A DNA stretch of 64,000 nt from Meandrina meandrites (taxonomy: Eukaryota; Cnidaria; Anthozoa; Scleractinia; Meandrinidae): positions 26,461,993 through 26,525,992 of the forward strand of contig OY855908.1 in the NCBI GenBank assembly GCA_963693305.1. Direction: 5' to 3'. The notes under the pieces were generated by a model. The model saw nothing but the letters and a program-made list of their open reading frames with translations. It was not told the origin of the DNA and made no database searches. Shown here one piece after another: positions 12,031 through 23,690 of this stretch (positions within the stretch are counted from its first letter, which is position 1; every line of letters starts with the position of its first letter). Position numbers and translations under genes: made by a program.

Positions 12031-13038
12031 GGGCCCACAGACGTATTTATCGCGCGTTGCTAAGGAAGTGAAAAATCACTGCAGATGAATGACGCAAGCA
12101 TTTTGACAGACAATCAGAAAACGCCCTGGAGAATCCGCTAAAGCGGCAGCAAATTTGATAAAAAATGTCGTAAATTGTTCAATTAGGGTTGCAGAAAAAT
12201 GTATTCGCAAAATTGTTGCACAAAGGATCGTAAAAGATCGTCGGAGAGATCTCGGTTAATATTTGTTGACAATTATAGCGCCACTCGGTATGAAGTTCAA
12301 GGGCGCGCGCTGTATTGCGTGTATCGACCACTTGTACGCGTCAGATGTGAAAAACTTTTTCCTTTCAAGCACTTTTCAAACTCGCTAAATAAGATGAAAC
12401 AGTACGAAACTATCGAAAAATAACTATGTGACTTATTATTGACCTCTCATCTGAGAATTAGTGAGATTAAATTGACTTTAGGTGAGGCAGTTTTCCGACA
12501 TATGCAAAGAAACTAAAAAACTTACGCGTACAACTAGCGCACGCACATATCTCTTGTCAGATAGACTGCGCGTGCGTAAATAAAATGACTTCCGGTTTGC
12601 AGGAAAACTCTAAAAACCAGCCGCTCTATAATTTGATTTACTATATTTCGATTTTACATTTCTCCTTCCCGGGTTGCGAAAATAACTAAGCATTCATTTG
12701 TTAAAATAATTTTTAATAAAAATACTATGGACAAATCAATAGTTTAAATCTCTCTAAAAAATTTATCTTTCATTATAAAAAGAAATTCATGCTTAGTAAG
12801 ATGCATAAAATAATAAAGTTCATGTCACCATGAACGATTTTCAGATTACATGCAAAACGTCAAAAATTTTAGACTTTTTTACTATTAGTCACGTGATCGT
12901 GGGCGTGGCTCAATGACGTCATATTTGCGTTCGGGACTGAGTAAAAGAGTCGACAACCCCTAAAGAAGAAAACTTTTTGAAGTTACATAACCATTAATGT
13001 CCCTAGCAACGGATCCAAAAATATACGTCAGTGGGCCC
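12031..13038. mobile_element. TTAA-flanked DNA element (1.0 kb)
   Basis: TTAA at 12027-12030 and 13039-13042 flank inverted ends GGGCCCACAGACGTAT and ATACGTCAGTGGGCCC. The inner arms stay similar (CGTTGCTA.GGA). TTAA duplication with purine-start termini fits a Kolobok-type non-autonomous element better than piggyBac, whose ends start CCY. No transposase frame inside. Confidence 0.65.
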
Positions 13039-13192
13039 TTAACCAAAGGAGCGAAGAATTGGTCAATGTCCTTGTCCTTGTATTCTAAGGGGACAGACCA
13101 CGAACACAACAGTAGCTCCGTATGCATGTTTGACTCGCGGTTCGAGTCTACCGCAACTAAGTCACTGTTTGTCCTAAACACAACTTGTCTTT

Positions 13193-13246
13193 AACCAATG
13201 ACCTCCTCGTGTAATGCCCTGCTTACTGAGCTACAAAGCCACATTT
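13193..13246 (-). repeat. tRNA-like fragment, second copy
   Basis: Minus-strand TTTGTAGCTCAGTAAGCAGG, TTACACGAGGAGGT and a decayed B box. Shares the 6671-6724 pattern and its flank (GGAAGCGGGTCA). Confidence 0.35.
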
Positions 13247-13264
13247 ATTGGAAGCGGGTCATTT

Positions 13265-13640
13265 TCAACTAATGGGACTGTAAACATCAGACACTAATCT
13301 TCTCCTTTCTTCAACTGCTTGATCGGCCTTTCTCCGTGGACGCGAGAGCATTTCTTCAGGTTGCATTTGGACCGACTCCGGGTTCCCTGCCCTCGGTACA
13401 CTTACAGGCTCCTTAGCCGGGCTCTTTAATCCATCCACAACAAAATCTACTATTTCCAGGGGAAATAAGCGTTGTTGGTAACGTCGCAAAAATGAACCCC
13501 TTCCCTTATCAACAATGCGCACGACTGCTCCCCTTGTCTTCTTACCAACTCAATTAATGAGCTCGAGCACGACCCCAATCCTCAATTTAGTAAGTGGAAG
13601 AGATATTCATCATGAACAATGACGACGTCACCTATCTGCA
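13265..13640 (-). pseudogene. BEL/Pao C-terminal (DUF5641-like) fragment
   Basis: Minus-strand reading GVVLELIN (with a stop), RGAVVRIVDKGRGSFLRR and QRLFPLEIVDF. This is the small barrel-like tail of BEL/Pao polyproteins. No LTR is attached. It is a relic unrelated in detail to the element at 6843. Confidence 0.6.
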
Positions 13641-13845
13641 TAGTCTGGCCTACGGGGATTAACTTCAATTTGTGAGATTCCCTGAGGATTGGGATGTATT
13701 CGCGTCAAGTAATCCAGCCCCGCAAATCTGCAAATAGCTCTAGCTCATCTGCTGAGTACTCTTACAGCTGATTTTAATCAGCTGTAATCTTAAAAGACCT
13801 CAATTAATTACCTACTTGTAGTTTTATTAGATATATCTTAGATAT

Positions 13846-13848
<3 letters not shown>

Positions 13849-13900
<52 letters not shown>

Positions 13901-13912
13901 ATATATATATCG
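13849..13912. repeat. (TA)n microsatellite
   Basis: AT dinucleotide run interrupted by two ATCGAT units. Confidence 0.9.
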
Positions 13913-14003
13913 ATTCAGTTAAGTGGTCTCACGAACAATGCTTCCCGTTGTTTCAAATTGGAGGATCACTGTAGCGATCGTGGATACTTGCAGAGTTTTG
14001 ACA

Positions 14004-14286
<283 letters not shown>

Positions 14287-14794
14287 TCACACGCACCTTT
14301 TGGGTGTATTGATCTTGCTTCAAGTTCAAATAAAAATTAACACAAATGAAGTTATGACACACTTTTTACAATCACCTATATTTCGGCCGGTTTACCTGCC
14401 TTCCTCAGGGTGAATAACTGAAAAACGCGTAACACGCCATTATACAATACGTTACAGATTTAAACTATATACAAAGCATGCGCTAAATACACAGTAACGG
14501 CTACAAATTTGAATTAAGCAGTTTGCGCGAGCTAACACTAAGACCGCGCGAAAACATTGAGCTCGCGCGCATATAGAGAGTTAATTATAATGAAATTCAT
14601 TAAAGGGAGTTCTAATTTTCTAATTACGTATACGTTCTCCACGATTTTGGCTGTAGAAAAAGTTGCTCTCATTGAGACCGCTGGGTCTCAAGGAGCGAAG
14701 CCGATACGCCCACTGTCCTTCCTTGTCTATTAGATTTTCCTTTTTATTTACCCTATCTATCAGTTGTACATTAAGATCTTGTAGTCCCTGAAGC

Positions 14795-15762
14795 CAACAA
14801 GAAAACCATAAACTTTCTAGATGTGACCCTCGATCTAACAAGCGGATCTTACAAACCATTCATGAAACCAAACAACAAAATCCTCTACGTCCACCGGCAA
14901 AGCAATCACCCACCTGCACTACTGAAGAACATCCCAGAAAACATCAACAAGCGACTAACCAGCATCTCATCTAGCCAAAAAGTTTTCGACGACGCCATTC
15001 CACCGTACCAGAAAGCGCTTGACGAGAGCGGCTACAATCATAAGCTCACGTACAAACCACAGCCAAAGCGCAACAGAAATCGCCAAAGAAAGATCATTTG
15101 GTACAACCCCCCATGGAACGCTAACATCAAAACTAACCTGGGAAGGAAGTTCCTGAACATCATTGACAGATGCTTCCCAAACGGACACCCACTACACAAG
15201 ATCTTCAACAAGCACACACTAAAACTCAGCTACTCCTGCATGCCTAACATGAAAAGCATCATCTCGTCACACAACAAAACACTGCTATCAGATTACCACC
15301 AGTCACAAACACAATCAAGCGACAAACAGTGCAACTGTAGAAAAAAAGACCAATGCCCGCTGGACGGAAAATGCCTCACACAAAATGTAGTTTACCAAGC
15401 CACAGTCACAACACAAGCATCATCAGACACATACGTGGGCCTCGCCACAAATTTTAAAGAACGCTACCGCAATCACACAGCTTCCTTTCGACACCAAAGC
15501 AAGAGAAACGAAACTGAACTGTCAAAACACATTTGGACACTCAAAGACAACAACAAACCTTTTAACATCAAGTGGAGAATCATTAAGCAGTGCAGACCTT
15601 ATAACAACATTAGCAACAAATGTAATTTATGTATTTTTGAGAAATTTATAATCATCTGTAAGAAGGATTTGTGCAGTCTAAACAAGCGAAACGAACTAGC
15701 GAGTTCATGCCCCCATAGAAACAGATATCAAGTAACGCAATCTTTTAGTAACACGCGATTTC
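14795..15762 (+). pseudogene. Penelope-like RT end plus GIY-YIG endonuclease
   Basis: Open from about 14795 in the frame NKKTINFLDVTLDL, the block that closes Penelope RTs. It continues through KPNNKILYVHRQSNHPP, a Lys/Arg-rich linker, a Cys cluster (CNCRKKDQCPLDGKC, about residues 168-184 counted from 14823) and the GIY-YIG domain (VVYQATVTT...TYVGLATNFKERYRNHT...ELSKHIW, about 190-245). GIY-YIG is the nicking endonuclease that primes Penelope retrotransposition. The N-terminal two-thirds of the RT is absent. The reading frame then crosses the LINE boundary at 15763; the codons after about 15763 are LINE sequence. Confidence 0.8.
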
Positions 15763-15844
15763 GAGGAGACTGGGCAAGATGGCGGCTGGGTAAGACGTGC
15801 ACATGGAGCTCCTTCAAAAGTGATGTCGTTAGAATTGAAATTTC
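15763..15844 (+). promoter_or_regulatory. LINE 5' leader/internal promoter with YY1-like site
   Basis: The first 30 bp contain CAAGATGGCGGC, the consensus YY1 core on this strand, at the position where mammalian L1 5' UTRs also carry a YY1 site. The function here is inferred from that parallel. Confidence 0.45.
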
Positions 15845-16207
15845 ATGTCCACGAAAAGAAAAGGTAGACCAACTTCGTTGTCTGACAGTGCAGCCTCACC
15901 GGAGGAAAAAAGATCCTGTCGTGAAAGCAGCGCAAGCGAGGCAAGAAGCGAAATGAACGCCGACGGTCCTGAAACGCTCTCGGCAGTTGAATTACTCACA
16001 AAGAAAATGGACACCGTTCTTACAAAGCTTCAAAAGCTCGATAATATTGAAAGTAGACTCGATAACCTGTTTAAAGCTGTATCTAACATAGAAGATGTTG
16101 TTGCCAATCTTGACAAGGAGGTTCACAACCTGAAGGAGAAGATTAAAAACACCAACAAGACAGTGAAGGAACTCGAGGAAAGCGTCGACTTTAACGATGA
16201 AGAAATT
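15845..16207 (+). pseudogene. LINE ORF1, 5' part (coiled coil)
   Basis: ATG at 15845 opens 121 codons: a basic Ser-rich start, then heptad-like leucines (VELLTKKMDTVLTKLQKL, IESRLDNLF, EVHNLKEKI), the trimerising coiled coil of L1 ORF1p. The frame reaches the CACTA terminus at 16208 and reads 8 foreign codons before a stop. The remainder of ORF1 resumes at 30905 in matching phase. ORF1p binds LINE RNA as a chaperone in the cytoplasmic RNP; this split copy cannot make it. Confidence 0.8.
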
Positions 16208-16230
16208 CCCTTACCAGAAAGGATAAACTA

Positions 16231-16470
16231 AAAGTATACTTTAAGTATACTGCAAGTATACTGTATCAGTATGAAGTACAGTTTAAGTATACTTGAATAG
16301 TACTGCATGCAATGAAGTATAATTGCAGTACAATTTGGAAAGTATACTTTAAGTATACTGCATATGAGAAAATAGAATTTACCTTGGTAAAGTAGGTTTT
16401 AAGTATATTTCAAATGTACTGCACAAACAGAGTTATTCTAATGCCACGAACAAAGTAGGAATTAAGTATG
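16231..16470. repeat. Left subterminal repeat array (AGTATACTT units)
   Basis: Six exact GTATAC-centred units, mostly AAGTATACTT or AAGTATACTG, some paired back to back, plus several decayed ones (AAGTATATTT, CAGTATGAAG). This is the layout of CACTA subterminal motifs, which bind the element-encoded protein in plant Spm. Confidence 0.85.
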
Positions 16471-16566
16471 GTGAAGAAGGCTGAAGCACTGCCTAAAAAG
16501 ACAGTGAGTAATGCCATCAAAAAAAAAAATTCAATCAAAAAAAAAAAGATAAACTCAAATCTTATA

Positions 16567-16626
16567 ATACCAATAAATAAAATAAATAAATAAATAAATA
16601 AATAAATAACTAAATAAATAAATAAC

Positions 16627-16669
<43 letters not shown>

Positions 16670-16671
16670 AT
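16567..16671. repeat. (AAAT)n microsatellite
   Basis: AAAT tetranucleotide run with two AACT interruptions, inside the left arm of the CACTA-like element. Confidence 0.9.
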
Positions 16672-16894
16672 GTTGGGGCACCAACATGGCAGCCGGAAAT
16701 CAAAGAAAACATCTGACACTCACTTTTCCTATGGAAGTGACTGCTCTTTTATTTTTATTGCTAAAACATACCTGCATACACATGTTCCCCAATACCTTTA
16801 AAAAGACAAAAGGATTTAAAAGAAGACCTTTGTTAAAGCATGACAGCTTTGCCACTCCGTTTTTAAGATGTCATGTATGGCAGAAATCTTGAAT

Positions 16895-17103
16895 GTGTGG
16901 TTCCAGAAAATATCCATACTCCCCCCACAGAAGGGATTGGAAATTCTGGGGAGGAGGGGGGGGGGGGGGGGGGGGGGGGGTCTCGAAGAGCCAAAAATTT
17001 AAAGCAATGTATGAAGCTAAATTTGAATTTCTGGAGGGGTGGGGGGTGGGGTCATAGGGCAAATCCCTTCCGTGGGGGGTATGGATATTTTCTGGAACCA
17101 CAC
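16895..17103. mobile_element. Foldback MITE with poly-G core
   Basis: Ends GTGTGGTTCCAGAAAATATC and GATATTTTCTGGAACCACAC are perfect inverted repeats. The inner arms CCCCCCACAGAAGGGATT and AATCCCTTCCGTGGGGGG are near-complementary. A G-rich run lies near 16957-16980. A decayed copy is at 22083-22250. Confidence 0.85.
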
Positions 17104-17302
17104 AATATTTAACATACATTATTTCAAGGGCAAAATAATTATATCATCTAGCTGGAAACTTGTGAAAAGATACACCTTCAGAAGTTACTCCTTTCATATG
17201 GTGGCAATCAAAGTCTTACAGGCTCAGCAAATTTTACATGAAAACCAGCAAAATGAGAAAATATTGATGTAAAGAAGAAGAGGCTTCAGAAGATTTATTT
17301 AA

Positions 17303-17908
17303 GGTGATTCCACTGAAAAAGAAGGAGTATTTAGAATTTTCTAAAACTTGGTCCAGTTCATAACTATGTTATGAGCGTTACAAAAATGCAATAAAAAATG
17401 GGGGTCACCGTGCTCGTTTTTGTGCAACCTGGATGGCTATTATAGTAAACATACGACCCACGAGTTCATACTAGGAATGTTCATAATCCGAAAAGGGAAC
17501 TATCATTTCTAGAAAAAATCATTTCTTGCGTTAAAATATCGAAGCAGTTCAACGAAATAGACTTTAATCTTACATAATAAAAGAAATTAAAGATTTTGCT
17601 GCGTGTGTGCGTAAGCAGCACTACCTCAAAACGTGCTTTTTAAAGCATTGAAATGAAAATATCTCAAAGTAGAGTATTTAACTTTTCTTTAAATTGCGAT
17701 ATATTGTAGTCAACCAGATGTCTTTTAAATTTATGCATTAAAAAATGGGGGTCACCGTGCTCGTTTAGAAGAAAATGACCGTTTATTTCTCTTCTGAGCT
17801 TAACCTAAAAGAAAAGCCGTAATTTTGTGTGCGCGCGCTCGTGCACGCGTAAATGACGCGAAAACTCATGCGCAGCAAGGATGCGCAATGCAATTCAGTG
17901 GAATCACC
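17303..17908. mobile_element. TTAA-flanked MITE (606 bp)
   Basis: TTAA at 17299-17302 and 17909-17912. Ends GGTGATTCCACTGAA and TTCAGTGGAATCACC are perfect inverted repeats. An internal direct repeat GGGGGTCACCGTGCTCGTTT occurs near 17400 and 17745. TTAA duplication suggests mobilisation by a Kolobok-type transposase. 17913-18402 is the 3' flank of the transposase gene with nothing else recognised. Confidence 0.85.
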
Positions 17909-18402
17909 TTAAATTACATGTACATCTAAGGACATAAATGCAGCTTGGTTTTTGGATGCAAAAAGAGTTTTTAAAGCAATAAAACAAATGTACAAGTAAA
18001 TAAATCCCACATATAACATTGATAACTGGTTCTAAGAAAAAGGTGTAAAATAACCAGCACTGACACTTTGCCTTTCTACCCATGCAGGGGTAACAATGAG
18101 TTTTGTCAGGAATGCATCAAAATGTGACACCGAGGCATATGGGTGCATGTCTTCTTTATCAATTAAGTCATCTTGCAAGCCCAGGATTGAAAGAAGGCGG
18201 CCAAAGCTGTGTTCGCAGCTGGTCAATTTGTCCTATGTCTGCCCTTGCCCTCTCTTTTTTTTTTCGAACAATACCTAGTATATTATCAACAGTGGTAACA
18301 GGAATGGTGAATTTGGAATGGCCAAAAACTGCATTTTTACTGCTAAATTGCACAATTAATACCCATGTATTACATATTTTCATTCCGATATGGTGAAGAG
18401 TC

Positions 18403-21400
18403 TTAGTCCTTTTCAATTCTGTTTGGGAGTTTACATACAAAACTAACATTTGGACAATCCTTGATCCTGACTGAGACACACATTGACACAATATCCATAA
18501 CAGATACTACATCAAATGCCCCTTTCCTTTTTACAACAGGAACAACGTGATTCACCATGGCATTTGTGAATTCATCCTTTGAAAGGACAATGTTATGATT
18601 ACAATCTAAAAGTTGTAAGACTGCAATGTAATGGTAAGCATTGCAATTACAGGTAATCCCAGTGCAGGAATGTTTACAAGGTTGAGAACACTTCAGAAAG
18701 TACTGAATCTCTCCAAATTCTAAGTGACCATTCCTCAAAAATTCAACAGTGTAACTATTTCTCTTTGTAGTTGACTGGTAATCATTGGAGTGATACATTG
18801 TTCCATGTTTCCAGAGTCGCTTAAATTTGAGGGCACTGTTAATTGGTCCAAGAAGATCCTGAACAAGTGTTTTAGTTTCTCCATTCAAATCCAGCTTAAT
18901 GAGGGCTCCAATTGCATAGACTTTATTAGCAATTTCTTCTCTACAACTGGGTAGTGGACGCCCTTCCACAAGATGCTTGTAGAAACTCTTAGCAGCTGAT
19001 CCTTCAGGAAGGAGAGGGATTAGTTCCGGTATCTTTTGATGAATACAAACGGCATGGGTAATTTGAATGTCCACATTCTGTGTCCCATGAAAAAGCTTTG
19101 TCAAATCCCCATTATATCCCTCAAACCAGAAGCATGATGTCCCCCACAGTGGGCCAAGATTTCTCACACAGTCTGGGAGATGCAAAAGCATATGAACATT
19201 ATATGTTTCATATCTCTTGTCATACAGAGCCTCCATCCTTGTACAGAAGTGTAAAAGCATCAATGAGCTACTTTCAATATCGCTTGGTGAAATGGAATCT
19301 TGTAGAAGTAAATAGATTCCATTCACAAGAAGCAGGAGGTGCTGGAAGTAGTCTTCCTCTAGAAGACCCCAAAGACAGGGAAGGGAATAATACAGAAGGA
19401 AAGCACGAAGTTCCAATGCCTTAAAATGTGCCAGATTCTTTAACAGACTTCTTGGTGTACGGGTTATCACATTTGGGGGCTTGATTGCTAAATACCTTTC
19501 TTCCAGTTTCTTAATTTTGTCAGGCCCCAGGTACCATGGCTGAGCAGAATAGGAATTATCTGTCCATAGTGTCAATAACATCTTGGTAATGCCAAGCAAA
19601 ACACAGTGCATATAGTCAATAGTGACACCACTGATAATATCCAGGCCTGGGAGAAACATACTCCATGTCATTCCTTTCACGCCTTTAACGGCTGCATTAA
19701 GTGCTCCACTGCATTTCGAGTTTTCAGCTTCTCTGGCAAATTTTAAGGTTTGATCATGCGTGCGTCTCTCAATCCTCATTGCTGTCAAATGTGCCCCTTG
19801 CCCCTCACCCTCACTTTGCTGGCCTTTAAGATGAAATGGGTATGCCAAAGTGTGCCCCCTTTCACTAGTTTTAACTGTTTCACCAGGATGAAGACAATAT
19901 GGGCACCCATAAGCTCCATTATATTGCAGCATGTTCTGAAACATACACTTGGCAGGAGCATCAAAACTTCCACACAAAAGGATACAACGTACAACTCTTG
20001 CAGTTCCATCAGAAAAGGTTACCTCTTCACCTGGAAGAAAATTAAAACAAATCACTTCACTGCACTCTTGTACATGTACTCCTGCTACTAATTGCGATAG
20101 AATGTACTTCTGATTAATCTTGGGTATGATGCACGACATCATCCTTAACTAAATGGAGTGATGGCAGCTGACTCTTTGGTCACACCAACATGGTTAACTA
20201 CAAGTAAATTGCAGTTATGATTTAGCCTTTGAATTACTTTCTTGTTTTGCAAACTAAGGTTTAACCCATGCAGTCTGCTTGGGTATAACTACAGCTGTGT
20301 AGTAAGCTTGCTTTGTTTGGATCACTGACCACATACTATACCATTACCATATTAACGTGTATATTTTCATGGAGAACCTGCGAACTCGCTTCTCAGCTGA
20401 GTGTTCCTCCATGTTCGTTCGTTCGTCCGTTCATTCGTCCGTTCGTTTCCTTCCTTCCTTCCTACATTCATTCATTCATTCATTCATTCATTCATTCATT
20501 CATTCATTCATTCATTCATTCATTCATTCATTCATTCATTCATTCATTCATTCATTCATTCATTCATTCAGTCAGTCAGTCAGTCAGTCAGTCAGTCAGT
20601 CAGTCAGTCAGTCAGTCAGTCAGTCAGTCAGTCAGTCAGTCAGTCAGTCAGTCAGTCAGTCAGTCAGTCAGTCAGTCATTCATTCATTCATTCATTCATT
20701 CATTCATTCATTCATTCATTCATTCATACAGTTGGAACAAACAGATCAAGATCAGGATCACCATGATTTCCTTTATACACTGTACTATCATTTTTATTAT
20801 ATTATAAATTGTCAATGAGTTTGAATTAACTGCTGGGAATAAATAATTTAACTAGAATAGTACCTTTTGCAAAAAGTGTTTGAAGAGAGCATGCAAATGG
20901 CTGTAGAAACGTACGGAAGTCTGGCTTCTTGCGTCCAAACCACAGACCAGCAAAGAGACGGTACTTCTTGTTGAATCTATGGGTTTTAAATAAGATCAAA
21001 AAGCCATTTCAACTTTGATTACATAGTTTAAATATCATATAGACAAATTTTTATTGCTTAAAATGTCAGGAAGATTGGAGAATTACATGTATGTACATGT
21101 AACTCTCATATTCGTATCAGTGAAATGAAGATCTTTAACCAAACACTTTTTTAGCTACTGCATTTACTCTAATAAGAGCCACCCCCAATTAAGCACCACC
21201 CTTAAATAAGTGCCTCATTTGGCACAAAAAAGTGAATAAGCAATCTCAATGGGGCACTTATTCAAGGGACTCTGTATAACTAAAAATCCACTTAGAAAGC
21301 AATTCTAAAACGGTTTTGAAGGAAATGATGAGATTGAAGAACAAAGATCACACAAGTAGAAAAATACCCCTTAAACAAAAAGAAAAGATTTCTTAGTCAC

Positions 21401-23540
21401 ATTCAATTTTAAAATAAGTGTTGCCCTCGACTAAGAGCCGTGCTCGAATAACAGCCACATTTGAGGCACAAAAAAATTAATAAGTGTGGTGGGGCTCTAC
21501 GGTATGCAAGTCCTGTAACGTACATCCAAGTCTTGATTTCTAAGAGTTCATGTGTAGGGGCTGGCCCAGATATACATTGTAAATCCAAATCGACCTTCAT
21601 TACAGTACTTGCCCCCTTCCAAAGTAGCTGTACCCATACGCTAAACATTACATTACAACTACAAAACACACCTCTCCTCAATCCTCAACATTAATCACTG
21701 TAACAACAAAATGACCATGAATGATGATACCTCTTCTCTGGAGGCAGCTCATTTATAACGAAGTACACTGGCCATAAGCCAAAGTTTGATGAACGGAAAA
21801 TGGAAACACCGTCTGTGTTCACCATCAGGGATAGGTGGATTTCCTTTCCTCTGGCTGCAGCAGATGTTCCATGGAAATACCCTTCACAGTCAAAGTGTTT
21901 CTTATACAATTCACCATCAAAGATGTCTTCGATATTGCGTTTGCATTTCTTCTTCCTGGTTGTACGGTAACACAGCATTTCATCAGCTAAGTTCTCCATA
22001 CCTTCAAATGAAAGAAGCAATATTGTATAATATCTCAAAGTTAACATGTAAATTTCTTTACCCCACTTCATAATGCATAGGTCTATAAAATATCCATACC
22101 TCCCCCACAGAAGGTTTTTTTTATAAGAACCCACACCCCTCTGGAAATTTAACTCCATTTAAACTCCATACATTTCTTTAAAATTTTCCGTCCTTGAGGA
22201 TCCAATCCCTTCTGCGGGGGGAGTGTTGATGTTTTTTGAAACTACACAATGTAGCCACACACATTATTTCAATTCTTTGTCAAGTCATGGTCCTCAATTG
22301 GCCATAGCCAGGTGTTAGACCTCACTTCGTTTGTGTAAAGATCCAATAGTTCCAGAACACTAATTCCTTTGACACCCCGGGTTTGACAGCAACATCACGC
22401 AGTGTACAAATATTAAACACTTCTTTATCGCAACTTATTACTTGAAACATTGATTGGCCTTGAGATGTTGTGCAAGCCACATGAACATTTCTAGTTTTAA
22501 TTTTATTAAACATTCTGATGCACCAGACAAAGCAGCAATAATTCAAGCAAGGATGCCTACTTTTTGAACAACAGAAAAACAAAAGAGGAAAAGAAATAGA
22601 ACAGTAACCATTTTGGTATCTAGTCACTTCGTTACAACCTACCTCGAATTATTGCTTGTAGCTGGTTTACGAAAGGTATGACAATGAAGTACTGGAGCTG
22701 TGTTTGCTTCTTTGTAAAGTCGGTCAAACAGGCTGCATTTGCACAACTGGTAGGTTTCTCTGTTCCTAAGTACTCCTGGCAGTAAGAACAGTAATAGTGC
22801 AGTTGTATCGGACTTTTTAACTGATTGAAGAAGTCACGAAGTAACTTTGACGATTTGGCAAAGCAATTAGGTAGCAGGCAGTGTAACTCGATCAGAGTAA
22901 GCAAATCAGAAAGAGCAACACCCGATAGGCCGTGTCTAACTGCAAAGGTTACAATCAACAGCATGCTCATGGCAAGTGTCAAACGGGCGCCAGCATAAAG
23001 TAGTTTCTCTTCATCTTTGACCTGTGGATCTTCAGTTTTGTTCCTGGTAGTTCGACTTTCTTCCTCGGGTATCTCAATTTCCTCAAAAAAATCGTCAGCG
23101 AATGTTGTGGTTTGGTCCTCCTTTGACTGATCATTTGTAAACAGAGCTGGTTCATCAAGGGCAATCGATTCACTATCATTCATAAGCCAAGCACACCTGT
23201 CTAAGCAATCAGTGTCTAAAGAAACAAAAGCTTCACCTTCTTGTAACTGATCTTCATTCAAAGAAGAGCTGGCCGTGATAGAATGTTCAAGATGAACACA
23301 GCTTCTATCTTCCCAGTTGTCAACATCCTCAAATGAGCCGTCACCATTCAATGAATCAGATTCTTGCTTTTCGGGGACACCACTCTCGCAACTGGAAGCA
23401 TGAAAGGTCTTTTGTATTTTCTTGTTCCATCTATACTTTGTAGTCCTCGGTACATTTTGATTCGAACTATCAGACAAAAACTGCAAATACGGACCTCTAC
23501 GCTTTCTACCTTCCCTGTCACCTTCCCTTTCTTCAGCCAT
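18403..23540 (-). CDS. CACTA/EnSpm-like transposase (986 aa, 4 exons)
   Basis: Exons (minus): 22643-23540, 21731-22001, 20864-20976 and 18403-20081; all introns are GT-AG and the phases join (1, 2, 1) without a stop. Residues 1-240 are acidic and basic linker. A zinc ribbon lies at Cys251, 254, 266 and 271 (YCSYCQEYLG...SCANAAC). The RNase H-type core follows: MVNTDGVSIF (Asp363), LFAGLWFGRKKPD, LLCGSFDAPAKC (Asp468), a CPYC knuckle, DYMHCVLLG (about 583) and CFWFEGYNGDL (Glu748) before LFHGTQ. This order matches animal EnSpm/CACTA transposases, which cut and paste the element in the nucleus. Asp363, Asp468 and Glu748 are my catalytic assignment. No inactivating change was seen. Start chosen at the first Met of exon 1, facing the BEN gene 150 bp away. 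Confidence 0.88.
20465..20728. repeat. (CATT)n(CAGT)n(CATT)n compound microsatellite
   Basis: Three blocks: CATT to about 20568, CAGT to about 20676, CATT to 20728. Lies in intron 3 of the transposase gene. Ser/His/Ile/Gln open frames through it are artefacts. Confidence 0.95.
21160..21505. repeat. Interspersed repeat of the TAATAAGxGCC type
   Basis: Starts TACTCTAATAAGAGCCACC and closes near GGTGGGGCTCTACGGTA in inverted form, with repeated AAGTGCCTCATTTGGCAC-like blocks. Lies in intron 2 of the transposase gene. Related text occurs at 38780-38900 and 41205-41240. A mariner-type MITE is likely. Confidence 0.5.
22083..22250. mobile_element. Decayed copy of the 16895 foldback MITE
   Basis: AAAATATCCATACCTCCCCC on the left and CCCTTCTGCGGGGGGAGTG plus GAAACTACACAATG on the right match the 16895 element with many changes. 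Lies in intron 1 of the transposase gene. Confidence 0.65.
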
Positions 23541-23690
23541 GTTTTAATCTTGTCCCTTGAGCCCGCTTTCCTTTTGCTCAGCACAAAGATCACGTGTCAC
23601 ACGAAGAGAAAAAGAAAAAGGCGCGAAGATTCGCTTCGTTTGCCACCGCTTTTGTGCTTATCGCGAGCAGGATTTTGACCATTTTAAACC
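23541..23690. promoter_or_regulatory. Bidirectional promoter between transposase and BEN gene
   Basis: 150 bp between the two start codons, which point outward. It contains an E-box CACGTG at 23591-23596 and GC-richer segments (GGCGCGAAG, TCGCGAG); no TATA box was seen in either direction. A shared promoter would co-express the two proteins. Confidence 0.6.

Noticed and set aside
16231..16470. Regular short repeats suggestive of a CRISPR-like array
   Set aside because: Units are 8-10 bp palindromes with irregular spacing and no unique spacers, at the ends of a DNA transposon in a eukaryotic genome.
18032..18491. Short frames on both strands between 18.0 and 18.5 kb
   Set aside because: They overlap the 3' end of the transposase gene and its flank, with no domain or splice support.
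20313..20818. Three overlapping frames of His-Ser-Phe-Ile and Ser-Gln-Ser-Val repeats
   Set aside because: They are translations of the CATT/CAGT microsatellite in an intron of the transposase gene.
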